64,000 nt of DNA from an uncultured Clostridia bacterium (GCA_947369085.1 CANBJR010000003.1:1-64000), one strand, 5' to 3'. Numbered from the stretch's first letter, positions 45,340 to 55,445 are shown. Numbers and translations: made by a program. Notes: generated by a model not told the origin, from the letters alone.

Positions 45340-47435
45340 CAGAAATTCATACCATTGTCAACAGATCCTGTAGGCTGATCAGCGTCTGTCGGATATTGTG
45401 GATTTTCAGGATAAGTTTCAGGCTCTGTTGCAGGCTCATACGGTGCAGTTGTTTCAACAACAAAATCGTAAGTGCCTGTTGTAGTTACAGAAGATGTTGA
45501 GAAATCTATACTATACTCACGGTAAGCCTGACCGTCAAGCTGAACAACTACTGTTGAAGTACCTGAACCTGTAATTTCAAGAGTACAGGTTTTGTTATAC
45601 TTAGGAACAAGAGTTTTTGAATACTGCGGGTCAACCACGCCGTCAACAATTACTGTCATTTCCACTGAATCATCGGTATTTGTCGGAAGGTCAACGTAAA
45701 CATTTACCGTGTTTTTGTCGCCCTTGCCCGAGCTGACAGTCAGCGTAACAACCGTTCCCTTTTCAACCTTGCCGTATTGTAACGGTGACATTCCCAAAAC
45801 AGTATCTTTTGCTTCTTTGCTTTCGTCATCATACTGCGTTTCTACAGTAAGACCAAGTTCCTCAAGCTCTGATTTTGCTTCGCTCAGCGTCAAACCAATT
45901 GCAGAGGGAAGTTCAACCTGTTCAGCTCTTTCACCGTTAGCTACGTAAACATACACTGTTGAGCCTATAGTTGCCTTAACTCCGGCTTTCGGGAATGTGT
46001 CAATTGTATATCCCTTTGGTGTTTTTGTGTTTTCTACATAAACTACCTCTGTCATAAAACTCTTGTCTTTCAGCGACTGCACTGCTTCGCTTTCGCTGAA
46101 ATTAGTAACAAAAGGAACCGATACTTCGGTATTTGTGCCGTTTACTGTCAGGGTTATTGTCGAGCCGGACTTAACCTTCATCGAACCGCCGGCAGGCTCC
46201 TGATCAAGAATTGCACCGATTTCCTTTGATTCGTCATACTTGCTCTTTATTTCAAACTGGAAATTATTCGGATTATCCTCTTTAGCCTCTACAAGAGTCT
46301 TGCCAACATAATCAGGAACGTCTACATCTTTTGCCTGAACAGAACTGCAACCTCTGAATACTGCAAGAGCAAATATAATTACAAAAACTGCCACAGCAGC
46401 AATCAGAATACCCTTGACTGCATAGTAGGAAGGCTTATGTTCCTTGATAAAATCTTCGTCCTCCGGCTCATCTTCCTGATTCAATCTTTCGTCAGAAACA
46501 GATCTTTTAATCACCTTTGTTTTGTCATCCGCTGCATCTTTCAGCGAATTAACAAATTTTGTCGGCTGATTGTCAACGAATGATTTTCCGTAATCAAAAA
46601 CAATTGACGGGTTAAGCCTGAACCTCTCTATGTCGCTCAACATTTCAGCGGCAGAGGTATAGCGAGCTGACGGCTGTTTTTGCATAGCTTTCATTGTAAT
46701 TTGTTCAAGGCCTATAGGTATACCCGGGTTCACCTCACGAGGGTGCTTGGGTGTTGACTGAAGCTGCATAAGCGCAACGGTAACAGCACTGTCACCGTCA
46801 AAAGGCAGTTTTCCCGTAAGCATTTCGTAGAGCATTACACCGACGGAATAAATATCTGTTTTTCCGTCAGTAACATCTCCCCTTGCCTGCTCAGGTGCAA
46901 TGTAATGAACTGACCCGATAGCCTGCTCGGTCATTGTGCGTGTTGCCTTGTCGGAAAAGCGTGCAATACCAAAATCGGTTACTTTGATTGTTCCGTCCTG
47001 CAACAGCATAATATTCTGCGGCTTGATGTCACGGTGAACGATTCCGCACTCATGAGCGTGCTGCAAAGCCTTTAAAATCTGCGTTGCAAGGTGAAGTGCG
47101 TCCTTCCACTCAATTATGCCCTGTCTGTCAATATACTCTTTAAGCGTAATTCCGTCGATATATTCCATTACAATGTACTGAATCATATCTCCGAAGCTTA
47201 CATCGTAAACCTTGACGATATTCGGATGAGAAAGCATTGCAATAGCTTTTGATTCGTTTTTAAATCTGCGAATAAACTCCTCGTTGTTGAGGTATTCATC
47301 TTTAAGAATCTTAATTGCAACCTCACGGTCGTCGATTGTGTCGGTACAACGGTAAACATTAGCCATTCCGCCCACGCCGATAAGCTCATGGATTTCATAA
47401 CGGCCGTCAAGTCTTTTGCCAATATATTTATCCAA
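45339..47435 (-). CDS. prkC: eukaryotic-type Ser/Thr protein kinase with PASTA domains
   Basis: 698 residues from a TTG start with GGAG eight bases upstream. The kinase domain is complete: glycine loop IGVGGMANVY, the beta-3 Lys in VAIK (K42), HRD (134-136, HRDIKPQN), DFG (154-156) and APEQARG. After a juxtamembrane region rich in Lys and Asp comes one membrane helix (about 342-361), then three PASTA repeats (about 370-440, 441-505, 506-575) and a C-terminal beta domain with an acidic Pro-rich tail. PASTA repeats bind muropeptides or lipid II. It is coupled to prpC upstream and rsgA downstream and controls cell-wall growth and dormancy in relatives. Confidence 0.96.
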   Translation of the reverse strand: MDKYIGKRLDGRYEIHELIGVGGMANVYRCTDTIDDREVAIKILKDEYLNNEEFIRRFKNESKAIAMLSHPNIVKVYDVSFGDMIQYIVMEYIDGITLKEYIDRQGIIEWKDALHLATQILKALQHAHECGIVHRDIKPQNIMLLQDGTIKVTDFGIARFSDKATRTMTEQAIGSVHYIAPEQARGDVTDGKTDIYSVGVMLYEMLTGKLPFDGDSAVTVALMQLQSTPKHPREVNPGIPIGLEQITMKAMQKQPSARYTSAAEMLSDIERFRLNPSIVFDYGKSFVDNQPTKFVNSLKDAADDKTKVIKRSVSDERLNQEDEPEDEDFIKEHKPSYYAVKGILIAAVAVFVIIFALAVFRGCSSVQAKDVDVPDYVGKTLVEAKEDNPNNFQFEIKSKYDESKEIGAILDQEPAGGSMKVKSGSTITLTVNGTNTEVSVPFVTNFSESEAVQSLKDKSFMTEVVYVENTKTPKGYTIDTFPKAGVKATIGSTVYVYVANGERAEQVELPSAIGLTLSEAKSELEELGLTVETQYDDESKEAKDTVLGMSPLQYGKVEKGTVVTLTVSSGKGDKNTVNVYVDLPTNTDDSVEMTVIVDGVVDPQYSKTLVPKYNKTCTLEITGSGTSTVVVQLDGQAYREYSIDFSTSSVTTTGTYDFVVETTAPYEPATEPETYPENPQYPTDADQPTGSVDNGMNF

Positions 47436-47453
47436 AAGGTTCACTCCAATCAA

Positions 47454-48179
47454 TTAGTAAATCACTGTTGCGGTAATGTTATCGCTTCCGCCGCCATCTT
47501 TTGCACATTCAACAAGCTTTGTGATAAGTCCCTCTCCACGGTTTTCGTGGCAAATTTTAACCATATCGCCTGTTGAAACACAGTTTGAAAGTCCGTCGGT
47601 ACAAATGAGAAGAACGTCGCCGTAAATAAAGTTTGCTTCTATATAATCAAGTCTTACGGACGGCTTTATTCCTAACGCTCTTGTAATAAAGTTTTTGTTG
47701 GGATGATTCTGCGCCTGCTCATAGGTAAGCTCGCCGCGGCGCACCATTTCCTGAACAACCGAGTGGTCCTCGGTAAGCTGTTTTATCTTACCGCCTCTGA
47801 TTGCGTATGTACGGCTGTCGCCAACGTGAACAACGTGAACAGTTGTGTCCTTGACAAATACAAATTCACAGGTAGTTCCCATTCCCGCAAGCTCTGGGTC
47901 TTTTGTTGAAAGCTCGAATATTTTCATATTGGCGTTTACAACAATTTCAGCCATAAGCTCGCCGATTTGTTCCTTTGTCATATCATCCTTATATAAATCG
48001 GTAATTTTGGTGCTTATATATTCAACGGCTGTTGCGCTTGCAATATTTCCGCCGTTGGCACCTCCCATTCCGTCGCACACTACTGCCCAAACACAGCTGG
48101 GAGAAATAACTCCGAAGCGAAAATCATCCTGATTCTGGGTTCTGACAAGTCCGATGTCGCTTTTGCTGAATACTTCCAA
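47454..48179 (-). CDS. prpC: PP2C-type Ser/Thr phosphatase
   Basis: 241 residues. It reverses phosphorylation by PrkC. The metal-binding residues are present in RTQNQDDF, VCDGMGGANGGNIA, HVGDSRTYAIR, LTEDHS, CTDGLSNCV and GGSDNITATV. The start is TTG with GGAGG eight bases upstream, overlapping the end region of rlmN (1-bp gap between coding sequences). It forms the usual rlmN-prpC-prkC unit. Confidence 0.96.
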   Translation of the reverse strand: MEVFSKSDIGLVRTQNQDDFRFGVISPSCVWAVVCDGMGGANGGNIASATAVEYISTKITDLYKDDMTKEQIGELMAEIVVNANMKIFELSTKDPELAGMGTTCEFVFVKDTTVHVVHVGDSRTYAIRGGKIKQLTEDHSVVQEMVRRGELTYEQAQNHPNKNFITRALGIKPSVRLDYIEANFIYGDVLLICTDGLSNCVSTGDMVKICHENRGEGLITKLVECAKDGGGSDNITATVIY

Positions 48180-48180
48180 G

Positions 48181-49218
48181 TTATTTACCTCCTTTTAAAA
48201 TATGATTTCGTTTAAGCTGACCGCAGGAAGCGTTTATATCGCTTCCAAGAGTTCGCCTTACGGTTGCCGTAATATTTTTTTCGGCAAGTATATCAATAAA
48301 AGACTGCTGTCTTTTTATATTGCTCTTTATGTATCCCGTTCCCTCAACGGTGTTTACGGGAATTAAATTTACATGGCAGTTCATACCCGACAGCCTGTTT
48401 GCAAGCTCCCTTGCATTTTCGTCGCTGTCATTTACTCCGCTAATCATTGAATATTCAAAGGTAACCCGTCTGCCTGTTGTGTTAAAATAATCTCTGCACG
48501 ACTGTAATAATTCTACTATGGAATATTTTTTAGCAATCGGCATTGTTTTCTTTCTGATTTCATCATTCGGTGCGTGAAGTGAAACCGAAAGAGTAATCCC
48601 AAGATGGAGCTTTGCAAGCTCGTAGATTTTCGGAACAATTCCGCACGTTGAAAGAGTAATGTGGCGCATACCAATGTTAAGTCCGTTGTCCGATGAAGCG
48701 AGATTTATAAACTTGATAACATTGTCAAAGTTATCAAGCGGCTCACCCATTCCCATAAGCACAACATTTGAAATTCTTATATTCAAGTCTCTTTGAGCCG
48801 CCTCAATCTGCGCAAGCATCTCTGACGGGGTAAGACTGCGTGAAAAACCGCTTTTTCCTGTTGCACAAAAGGTACAGCCCATTTTACAGCCGACTTGAGT
48901 TGATATACACATTGACCAGCCGTGCTTATAGCTCATAACCACAGCTTCAACGCACTCACCATCGTTAAAAGAAAAAAGGTACTTTACTGTTTTATCATAC
49001 CTTGAAACAAGTTTTTTTTCAATATTTGCAACAGAAATGTAACTACTTGTTTTTAAAAAATCTCTTAAGTCTGTTGAAATATTGCGCATTTCATCAAAAC
49101 TTACAACATTTTTTGAAAGCCACAAGCGAATCTGTTTTGCACGAAACTTTGGAAATCCTCCGTCTGTTATGAAATTTTCAAGCTCTTCGTCATTTAAAGA
49201 TTTTATGTCATCGAGCAA
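48181..49218 (-). CDS. rlmN: 23S rRNA/tRNA (adenine-C2)-methyltransferase RlmN
   Basis: 345-residue radical SAM enzyme that methylates A2503 of 23S rRNA and A37 of some tRNAs. The cluster motif is CKMGCTFCATG. The family motifs GMGEPLDNFDNV and SLHAPND are present, and the C-terminal catalytic Cys lies in DINASCGQL. Start is TTG with AAGG seven bases upstream, inside the rsmB stop region, so translation is coupled. Confidence 0.96.
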   Translation of the reverse strand: MLDDIKSLNDEELENFITDGGFPKFRAKQIRLWLSKNVVSFDEMRNISTDLRDFLKTSSYISVANIEKKLVSRYDKTVKYLFSFNDGECVEAVVMSYKHGWSMCISTQVGCKMGCTFCATGKSGFSRSLTPSEMLAQIEAAQRDLNIRISNVVLMGMGEPLDNFDNVIKFINLASSDNGLNIGMRHITLSTCGIVPKIYELAKLHLGITLSVSLHAPNDEIRKKTMPIAKKYSIVELLQSCRDYFNTTGRRVTFEYSMISGVNDSDENARELANRLSGMNCHVNLIPVNTVEGTGYIKSNIKRQQSFIDILAEKNITATVRRTLGSDINASCGQLKRNHILKGGK

Positions 49219-49220
49219 TT

Positions 49221-50555
49221 TCAGACCTTCTTTCCGAATACTGCAATGTAAAATCCATCGGTACCTGCCGTGTGAGGCATAAGCGTAATTTCGTAGTCTT
49301 TTTCTTCAAATGCACGGTTAATCTGAGACGGAAGCGAAAGCTTAACTCCGAAAAAATCCGGGTGCTCCTCAAGAAAGCGCTGCGCATTTTTATTGTTTTC
49401 CGCCGGGTTTAATGTGCAGGTAGAGTATACAAGACGACCTCCATTTGCAAGATACTGAGCGCTTTGACAGAGAATCTTGTACTGTAACTGCGGCAAATCG
49501 TCGGTGATAATATTATCTTTATAGCGAATTTCGGGTTTTCGTGAAAGAATTCCCAGTCCGCTGCACGGAACATCGCAGAGAATTTTGTCGGCAAGCGGCA
49601 AAGAGGTTTGCGAAGAGGCTCCGTCACGCTTCATGGTAATTATTGAATGTATGCCAAGTCGCTTTGAACCGTCACTTATTAATTTTAGCTTATGGTCGTA
49701 CAAATCGCAGGCAAAAATTTTGCCCCTGTCGCCCATATACTGCGCCGCTGTAAATGATTTTCCGCCGGGCGCCGAACAAACATCAAGCATTACCTCTCTG
49801 GGCTTAGGCGAGAGAAAATCAACGCAAAGCTGAGAAGAAGCATCCTGTATATGAAGTTTTCCCGATTTGTAGGCAGTTAAACGCTCAATTGAGCCTGTTT
49901 CGGTCAGAGAAACTGCATTTTCAAGAAACGGGATTTGTTCGGCTGTTACATTGTCCTTAGCAAGCTCTGCAATAAGTGAATTTTTATCAGTTTTTAGCGT
50001 ATTTATTCTTGCGCAAATTTTCGGTCTGCCGCCGAGTGAGATTAAAAGTTTTTCTGCGTTTAGTTCTCCATAAGAGTTAATCCACAGTTTTACAAGCTCC
50101 TGCGGTGCAGAATATTTGACAGAATAATACAAAATCTTGTCAGACTTGTCAGGAAGCTTATATTTTTCCTCTGCACGTGTGATACTGCGGAGTATTCCGT
50201 TGATAAATCCCGAAGATTTTTGGAGCTTATGCTTTTTTGCAAGATTTACGCTCTCGTTTACAGCCGCACTTTCGGGTATTTTATCCATAAACAAAAGTTG
50301 TAAAATCCCCAGTCTTAATATCATTTTTGTTTTGAATTCAATTTTCCTTAAAGGAATTTTAGAGTATTGTTTTATAATATAATCAAGTGTGATTTTGCGC
50401 TCAAGCACTCCATAAACGAGTGCTGAAACAAAGGAGCTGTCAAGCCCTGACAGCCTGTTTTCACGTATTGCATTGTTAAGCGCTATATTTGAGTAGGCAT
50501 TATCCTGTTCAATTTTCATCAACACGTTAAGCGCTGTGTTTCTCGGGTTTAACAT
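49221..50555 (-). CDS. rsmB: 16S rRNA (cytosine-967-C5)-methyltransferase
   Basis: 444 residues. An N-terminal NusB-like RNA-binding domain (about 1-140) precedes a SAM-dependent m5C methyltransferase: SAM motif DVCSAPGGKSFTAAQ, catalytic motifs CDVPCSGLG and YSTCTLNPAEN with the two active cysteines. GGAG lies five bases before the ATG. It precedes rlmN by 2 bp. Confidence 0.95.
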   Translation of the reverse strand: MLNPRNTALNVLMKIEQDNAYSNIALNNAIRENRLSGLDSSFVSALVYGVLERKITLDYIIKQYSKIPLRKIEFKTKMILRLGILQLLFMDKIPESAAVNESVNLAKKHKLQKSSGFINGILRSITRAEEKYKLPDKSDKILYYSVKYSAPQELVKLWINSYGELNAEKLLISLGGRPKICARINTLKTDKNSLIAELAKDNVTAEQIPFLENAVSLTETGSIERLTAYKSGKLHIQDASSQLCVDFLSPKPREVMLDVCSAPGGKSFTAAQYMGDRGKIFACDLYDHKLKLISDGSKRLGIHSIITMKRDGASSQTSLPLADKILCDVPCSGLGILSRKPEIRYKDNIITDDLPQLQYKILCQSAQYLANGGRLVYSTCTLNPAENNKNAQRFLEEHPDFFGVKLSLPSQINRAFEEKDYEITLMPHTAGTDGFYIAVFGKKV

Positions 50556-50578
50556 TTTTTCTCCATTAGATTCATATT

Positions 50579-51283
50579 TTAATTTCTTCTGTTATTTGCA
50601 ATTATAATAAGTCTTAAAAGCTGCATAATTGCGGTAAGAGCAGCGGCAACATATGTCATTGCAGCAGCCTGAAGAGTGCGCTTTGCACCTGTGTATTCTT
50701 CGCCGTAAAGCAAATCAGACTCCTTGATGCATTCGAGCGCTCTTTTTGACGCATTAAATTCAACAGGCAGAGTTGCAATTGTAAACAGCACCGACAGTGA
50801 AAACAGAATAATTCCGATGTAAAGCATAACAAATCCTATTTTTGCGGTAAAAATGAGTCCGAGTAAAATTAAAATCCAGCTTAACTGCGAGCCTATCTTT
50901 GCCATAGGCAGTACGGCGCTTCTGATTTTATTCGGCATATAACCCTCCGCGTGCTGAACTGCATGGCCTGCTTCGTGACATGCTACACCGACTGCGGCTA
51001 CGGAAGTGTTGTTGTAAACCGTTTCGGAGAGTCTTATTACATTTGTTCTCGGGTCAAAGTGGTCGGTCATACTGCCAGCCACTTGTTCAATTCTCACGCC
51101 CGTAACTCCGTTCTTGCGAAGCACATACTCAGCCGCCTGTGCGCCTGTAAGATTGCGTGAATTTCTGATTTTTGAATATTTTGAAAATGTTGACTTTACA
51201 TTAATCTGACAAATCAGAGTAATTATTATGCAGGGCACGATAAAAACAAGATATGTCCAGTCAAATCCGTAAAAAAATGGCAT
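50579..51283 (-). CDS. membrane zinc metallopeptidase, YugP type
   Basis: 234 residues of the neutral zinc metallopeptidase family PF04298. The zinc motif HEAGHAVQHAEGY lies near residue 105. Membrane segments are at about 8-25, 122-142, 143-168 and 205-228. It sits between fmt and rsmB, a position occupied in other Clostridia clusters but not in B. subtilis. Substrate unknown. AGGAGG precedes the ATG. Confidence 0.93.
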   Translation of the reverse strand: MPFFYGFDWTYLVFIVPCIIITLICQINVKSTFSKYSKIRNSRNLTGAQAAEYVLRKNGVTGVRIEQVAGSMTDHFDPRTNVIRLSETVYNNTSVAAVGVACHEAGHAVQHAEGYMPNKIRSAVLPMAKIGSQLSWILILLGLIFTAKIGFVMLYIGIILFSLSVLFTIATLPVEFNASKRALECIKESDLLYGEEYTGAKRTLQAAAMTYVAAALTAIMQLLRLIIIANNRRN

Positions 51284-51294
51284 AAAAAGTCCTC

Positions 51295-52212
51295 CTATTC
51301 GATAATTTCGCCGATTTCAATTCTATGTCCTGCAAGAAAAGCATCGGCTGTCATACGTTTTTTGCCTTCGGGCTGAAGCTCAAGAATTTCAACGGAATTT
51401 TCACCACAGCCGACAACAAACGGATTTATTGAAAGAACCTCTCCGATTTTGCCTGCTTTGGAGCAAAGCCTTGTTGAAAAGATTTTTACGTTCTTTCCGC
51501 AAATTTTAGCTGTTGCAACAGGCCAAGGGTTAAGTCCTCTTACCTTGTTGTGAACTTCAAAAGCTGATTTTGAAAAATCAAGCGGGCAAAGCGACTTGTC
51601 AATCTTTGAAGTATGAGTTGCAAGACCTTCGTCCTGCTTTTGAGGTGTAATTTCGCCTTTTTCAAGTGCACTAAGTGTTTTCAAAATAAGCTCGCCACCA
51701 AGAAGGGCGAGTCGGTCAAAAAGCTCGCCCGATGTTTCATTCTCGCCGATTTCTGTTTCCTTTTTGAGCAAAATATCGCCTGTATCCATACCTATATCCA
51801 TAAGCATTGTTGTAATTCCCGTTACCTTGTCGCCGTTTAACACCGACTGCTGAATCGGCGCAGCTCCTCGATATTTGGGCAAAAGCGAACCGTGAATGTT
51901 GACGCAACCGAATTTAGGTGCGTCAAGCACGGCTTTGGGAAGAAGTTTTCCGTAAGCCGCAACGACAATTACATCGGGGTTGTAGCTGTTGATAACTTCA
52001 AGCGCATCGCTGTTTTTTATTGAGTCAGGCTGATAAACCGGAATATCAAGAGATTGGGCACATATCTTTACATCGGGAGGAGTTAAAATCTGCTTTCTGC
52101 CCCTTGGCTTATCGGGCTGGGTAAATACTGCGCATACCTCATGCTCGGAAGAAGCAAGAGCTTTTAGTGCGGGAACAGCAAAATCGGGAGTTCCCATATA
52201 AATTATTTTCAT
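51295..52212 (-). CDS. fmt: methionyl-tRNA formyltransferase
   Basis: 305 residues. It formylates initiator Met-tRNA. The N-terminal domain starts MKIIYMGTPDFAVPAL; the catalytic Asn, His and Asp appear in VNIHGSLLPKYRGAAPIQ and MDIGMDTGDIL. The C-terminal OB fold follows (about 205-305). It lies 100 bp after def; the two act in sequence on initiator methionine. Confidence 0.97.
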   Translation of the reverse strand: MKIIYMGTPDFAVPALKALASSEHEVCAVFTQPDKPRGRKQILTPPDVKICAQSLDIPVYQPDSIKNSDALEVINSYNPDVIVVAAYGKLLPKAVLDAPKFGCVNIHGSLLPKYRGAAPIQQSVLNGDKVTGITTMLMDIGMDTGDILLKKETEIGENETSGELFDRLALLGGELILKTLSALEKGEITPQKQDEGLATHTSKIDKSLCPLDFSKSAFEVHNKVRGLNPWPVATAKICGKNVKIFSTRLCSKAGKIGEVLSINPFVVGCGENSVEILELQPEGKKRMTADAFLAGHRIEIGEIIE

Positions 52213-52312
52213 ATTGTTTCCTTCTTGTTTTATAACGCATTTTATTGCAGAGATGATTATTCAGCAGACGGCATTTACCGCAGTAAAAGCTCGCCGTATT
52301 TAATAGAATGGA

Positions 52313-52789
52313 TTAAATATTCATCTTTTCAATTTCCTTAGGAGTCAACATTCTGATTGCTTTATCTTTGAAAATTATGCCTTCAAGGTGGTCAAGCTCA
52401 TGACAAAAAGCTTTTGCAAGCAAATCCCTGCCATCAATTACAAACTCGTTGCCGTTTCTGTCCTGCGCCTTAACCTTTACATAATCGGGACGGCGTGTGT
52501 ATCCCCACTCTCCGGGACATGAAAGACAGCCCTCGAGCGTTTCCTGTTCGCCGCTGTAGGCTATAATCTTCGGATTTACAAGTTCTATAACACCCTCGCC
52601 GATGTCGATTACAACAACTCTGCGGAGTATTCCTACCTGCGGTGCTGCAAGTCCTGCGCCCTGTGCAAGGTGGAGCGTTTCGATCATATCGTCAATCAGT
52701 TCGGCAAGCTTGCCGTCAAACTTTTCTACTGTTCTGCATTTTTTTGTAAGGACGCTGTCGCCCTCTTTTACAATTTGTCGGATTGCCAT
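52313..52789 (-). CDS. def: peptide deformylase
   Basis: 158 residues. It removes the formyl group from nascent proteins. The three conserved motifs are present: GAGLAAPQVG, EGCLSCPG (metal Cys) and CHELDHLEG (HExxH). The short form without an insertion is the type 1 enzyme. AAAGGA precedes the ATG; 18 bp follow priA. Confidence 0.97.
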   Translation of the reverse strand: MAIRQIVKEGDSVLTKKCRTVEKFDGKLAELIDDMIETLHLAQGAGLAAPQVGILRRVVVIDIGEGVIELVNPKIIAYSGEQETLEGCLSCPGEWGYTRRPDYVKVKAQDRNGNEFVIDGRDLLAKAFCHELDHLEGIIFKDKAIRMLTPKEIEKMNI

Positions 52790-52807
52790 TTACTTTCCTT
52801 TCCTTTG

Positions 52808-55249
52808 TCAGCAGACGAGTGCGTTCATATCAGCATACGCAGTCACACTGCCAAATTCTTTATTTTTACCGAACTCAATAAGCAGTGTTGAAAGCAACTT
52901 TCGAAATTCACGGTTGTTTTTACACTTAATTATGAGTTTGTATCTGAATTTATTACTTACCTTTACAACAAGGGCAGGCGATGGTCCCAAAATCCTCAAA
53001 GGAATATTTGGATAATCACTTTTTGCAAAGCTGATAAACGAGCTTAAAAAAGCGTTTGCCGCCTTTAAGGTGAGCGTTTGATTTTCACCTACAAAGCCTA
53101 TCAGGCAAATATCTGCGAACGGGGGATAAAGCATAGCCTTGCGGACATTAATTTCAGTATTAAAAAATGTATCGTAATCCTGTTTTGCTGCCATCGAAAT
53201 TATAAGATTATCGGGCGTATACGACTGAATTACAGCCATTCCCTTACTGTCGCCTCTGCCGCTTCTTCCCACAACCTGAGTGAGAAGCGAAAACGAACGC
53301 TCATAACTGCGGTAATCGTCGGCATAAAGCATATGGTCGGTGTTGAGCACCCCGACAAGCGTTACATTCGGAAAATTAAGCCCCTTTGCTACCATTTGCG
53401 TGCCGACAAGAATATCATATTCACCGTTAGCAAAAGCAGTTATCATCTTTTCATAAGAGGATTTTGACGAGGCAGCATCGGTATCCATACGCAAAATCCT
53501 TGCATTCGGAAAAATCTGTGAAATATCGCTTTCAGCCTTTTGTGTGCCTGTGCCGCCAAAACGAAGCGACTGACTGTGACAGTTAGGGCACTCGTCGGTG
53601 CAGGGAATCGAATAGCCGCAGTAGTGGCACATCATTCTGTTGTTTGCACTGTGGTATGTCAGCGAAATTGAACAGTTGGGGCATGTCACAGGTTCTCCGC
53701 AAACACGGCAGGTAGCAAAAGTATTGTGCCCTCTGCGGTTTAAAAGAAGAATTGACTGCCTTCCATGTTCAAGATTATAGTTGAGATTTTCAAGCAGTAC
53801 ATCGGAAAAACCTGTTGTGTTACCGTTTTGCACCTCAACATTCATATCGGCAGTAACTACATCGGGCAATACAGCTTTGCCGTAGCGGCGTGAAAGCGTA
53901 TTGAGAGAATATCTGCCGTTTTTAGCATAGTAATAGGTTTCAACGCTCGGAGTTGCCGAGCTTAAAATCAGAAGCGCATTGTTCTGCGCACATCTGAATT
54001 TTGCAATTTCTCGGGCATGATAGCGCGGAGTGCTTTCGGATTTATAGCTGTACTCCTGCTCCTCATCCATTATAATCAGTCCAAGATTATCAAAAGGTGC
54101 AAAAACTGCGCTTCGTGTTCCGATAACAATCTGTGCAAGTCCTTTTTTTACCCTCTTGTATTCGTCAAGCCTTTCTCCGAGCGACAATGCACTGTGAAAA
54201 ACAGCTATTTTATCGCCGAATCGCTGTGAAAACTGTGAAACAAACTGCGGTGTAAGTGAAATCTCGGGAACCATTACAATTATTCCCCTGCCGTCGTTTA
54301 TTACTCTTTCAATCAACCTGATAAACACGCTTGTTTTTCCAGAACCGGTCACACCGTAGAGCAGGCTAATATGTGGCTTTAAGTCCTTGTACTCACAGTA
54401 AAGCGAATCGCAGGCTTTTTGCTGTTCGTCCGAAAGGGTAATTTCAGCAATTTCAGAATCAGCACTTCGCTTTTCAATACGAAAAACCTCTTCATCATAA
54501 AAATGAATCAATCCCTTTTTGCACAGTGAGTCAATGACCGAAGAAGAAACGCCCGTAAAGTACATAACCTCTTTAACCGAAACACCACCGGTCATTTCAA
54601 TCAAATTATAGACATTTTTCTGCTTTTCCGTCAGTCTGATCTTTGAAATGTCGGCATTGGAGTTTACCGCCGTCATTTTTGCAGTTGCATCGCAAACCCT
54701 GCGAAAAGCTTCATCCGACTTATAAAGCACACCCTTTTCGACAAGCGAGTCAAGCACATAAGTATCGGAATAACCAAATGCGCTGAGGATTACATCGGAT
54801 TTTACGGGTCTGCGTTTTGAAAAAAGATAATCGTAAATCCTCTGTTCCTCAAAATCCATCACGGGTGCATTTCCAACAGGTAAATCATTTGCACCGTAAA
54901 CTGTGGTTACTTTATAGTTGATTCCTGCCGGAAGCATTGTTCTTACCGCATCGTAAAGAGTGCAAAAGTAATGCTCCTTCATAAACTCGGCTGTCTTAAT
55001 CATTTCTTTCGACAAAATCGGCTCATTGTCCAGCACGCTGATAACAGATTTCAAGGCATCTGAACGTGAATAGCTGACTTCCAAAACTATTCCCTGACGT
55101 TTTTTATTACCCCTGCCGAACGGCACAAGCACACGGACACCAACTTTACAGCGATTTAAAAGCTGTTGAGGAATAAGGTAGTCAAACGGCTTATCAAAAG
55201 AATAAGCCGTGTTTTCAACTGCAATGCTTGCAACTAAATCAGAGCTCAT
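52808..55249 (-). CDS. priA: primosomal replication restart helicase PriA
   Basis: 813 residues. PriA binds stalled forks and reloads the replicative helicase. An N-terminal DNA-binding domain (about 1-105) and a winged-helix segment precede the helicase with Walker A GVTGSGKTS, the DEEQ box (IIMDEEQEYSYKSE), and eight zinc cysteines between CRVCGEPVTCPNC and CTDECPNC. Helicase motifs V and VI (VGTQMVAKGLNFP, QVVGRSGRG) are intact. Its ATG overlaps the rpoZ end by 11 bp. coaBC, which normally lies between rpoZ and priA in Bacillus, is absent. Confidence 0.96.
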   Translation of the reverse strand: MSSDLVASIAVENTAYSFDKPFDYLIPQQLLNRCKVGVRVLVPFGRGNKKRQGIVLEVSYSRSDALKSVISVLDNEPILSKEMIKTAEFMKEHYFCTLYDAVRTMLPAGINYKVTTVYGANDLPVGNAPVMDFEEQRIYDYLFSKRRPVKSDVILSAFGYSDTYVLDSLVEKGVLYKSDEAFRRVCDATAKMTAVNSNADISKIRLTEKQKNVYNLIEMTGGVSVKEVMYFTGVSSSVIDSLCKKGLIHFYDEEVFRIEKRSADSEIAEITLSDEQQKACDSLYCEYKDLKPHISLLYGVTGSGKTSVFIRLIERVINDGRGIIVMVPEISLTPQFVSQFSQRFGDKIAVFHSALSLGERLDEYKRVKKGLAQIVIGTRSAVFAPFDNLGLIIMDEEQEYSYKSESTPRYHAREIAKFRCAQNNALLILSSATPSVETYYYAKNGRYSLNTLSRRYGKAVLPDVVTADMNVEVQNGNTTGFSDVLLENLNYNLEHGRQSILLLNRRGHNTFATCRVCGEPVTCPNCSISLTYHSANNRMMCHYCGYSIPCTDECPNCHSQSLRFGGTGTQKAESDISQIFPNARILRMDTDAASSKSSYEKMITAFANGEYDILVGTQMVAKGLNFPNVTLVGVLNTDHMLYADDYRSYERSFSLLTQVVGRSGRGDSKGMAVIQSYTPDNLIISMAAKQDYDTFFNTEINVRKAMLYPPFADICLIGFVGENQTLTLKAANAFLSSFISFAKSDYPNIPLRILGPSPALVVKVSNKFRYKLIIKCKNNREFRKLLSTLLIEFGKNKEFGSVTAYADMNALVC

Positions 55250-55445
55250 CTTCTTCCGGCTCTAAGAGGTTTATTTCGTGTTTTTTAATTTCGTCAATTG
55301 CAAGAAGAACGGGTTTTTCTTCAGTAACAGTCTTTTCTTCTTCAAACTGCTGCGTAATCTGTCTTGCTCTTTTTGAAACGCCCACTACAAGTGCGTACTT
55401 GCTCTGCTTACCCTCAAATAATTCATCTACATTTACTCTGTGCAT
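55239..55445 (-). CDS. rpoZ: RNA polymerase omega subunit
   Basis: 68 residues. It carries the family signature SKYALVVGVSKRARQI near residue 15 and KPVLLAIDEIKKHEI near residue 45, with an acidic C-terminus. AGGAG precedes the ATG. It follows gmk by 65 bp and overlaps priA by 11 bp, the usual gmk-rpoZ-priA linkage. Confidence 0.94.
   Translation of the reverse strand: MHRVNVDELFEGKQSKYALVVGVSKRARQITQQFEEEKTVTEEKPVLLAIDEIKKHEINLLEPEEDEL

Noticed and set aside
52313-52789. HELDH in place of the more common HEYDH in peptide deformylase
   Set aside because: Both His and the Glu are present, and the third position varies naturally in the family.
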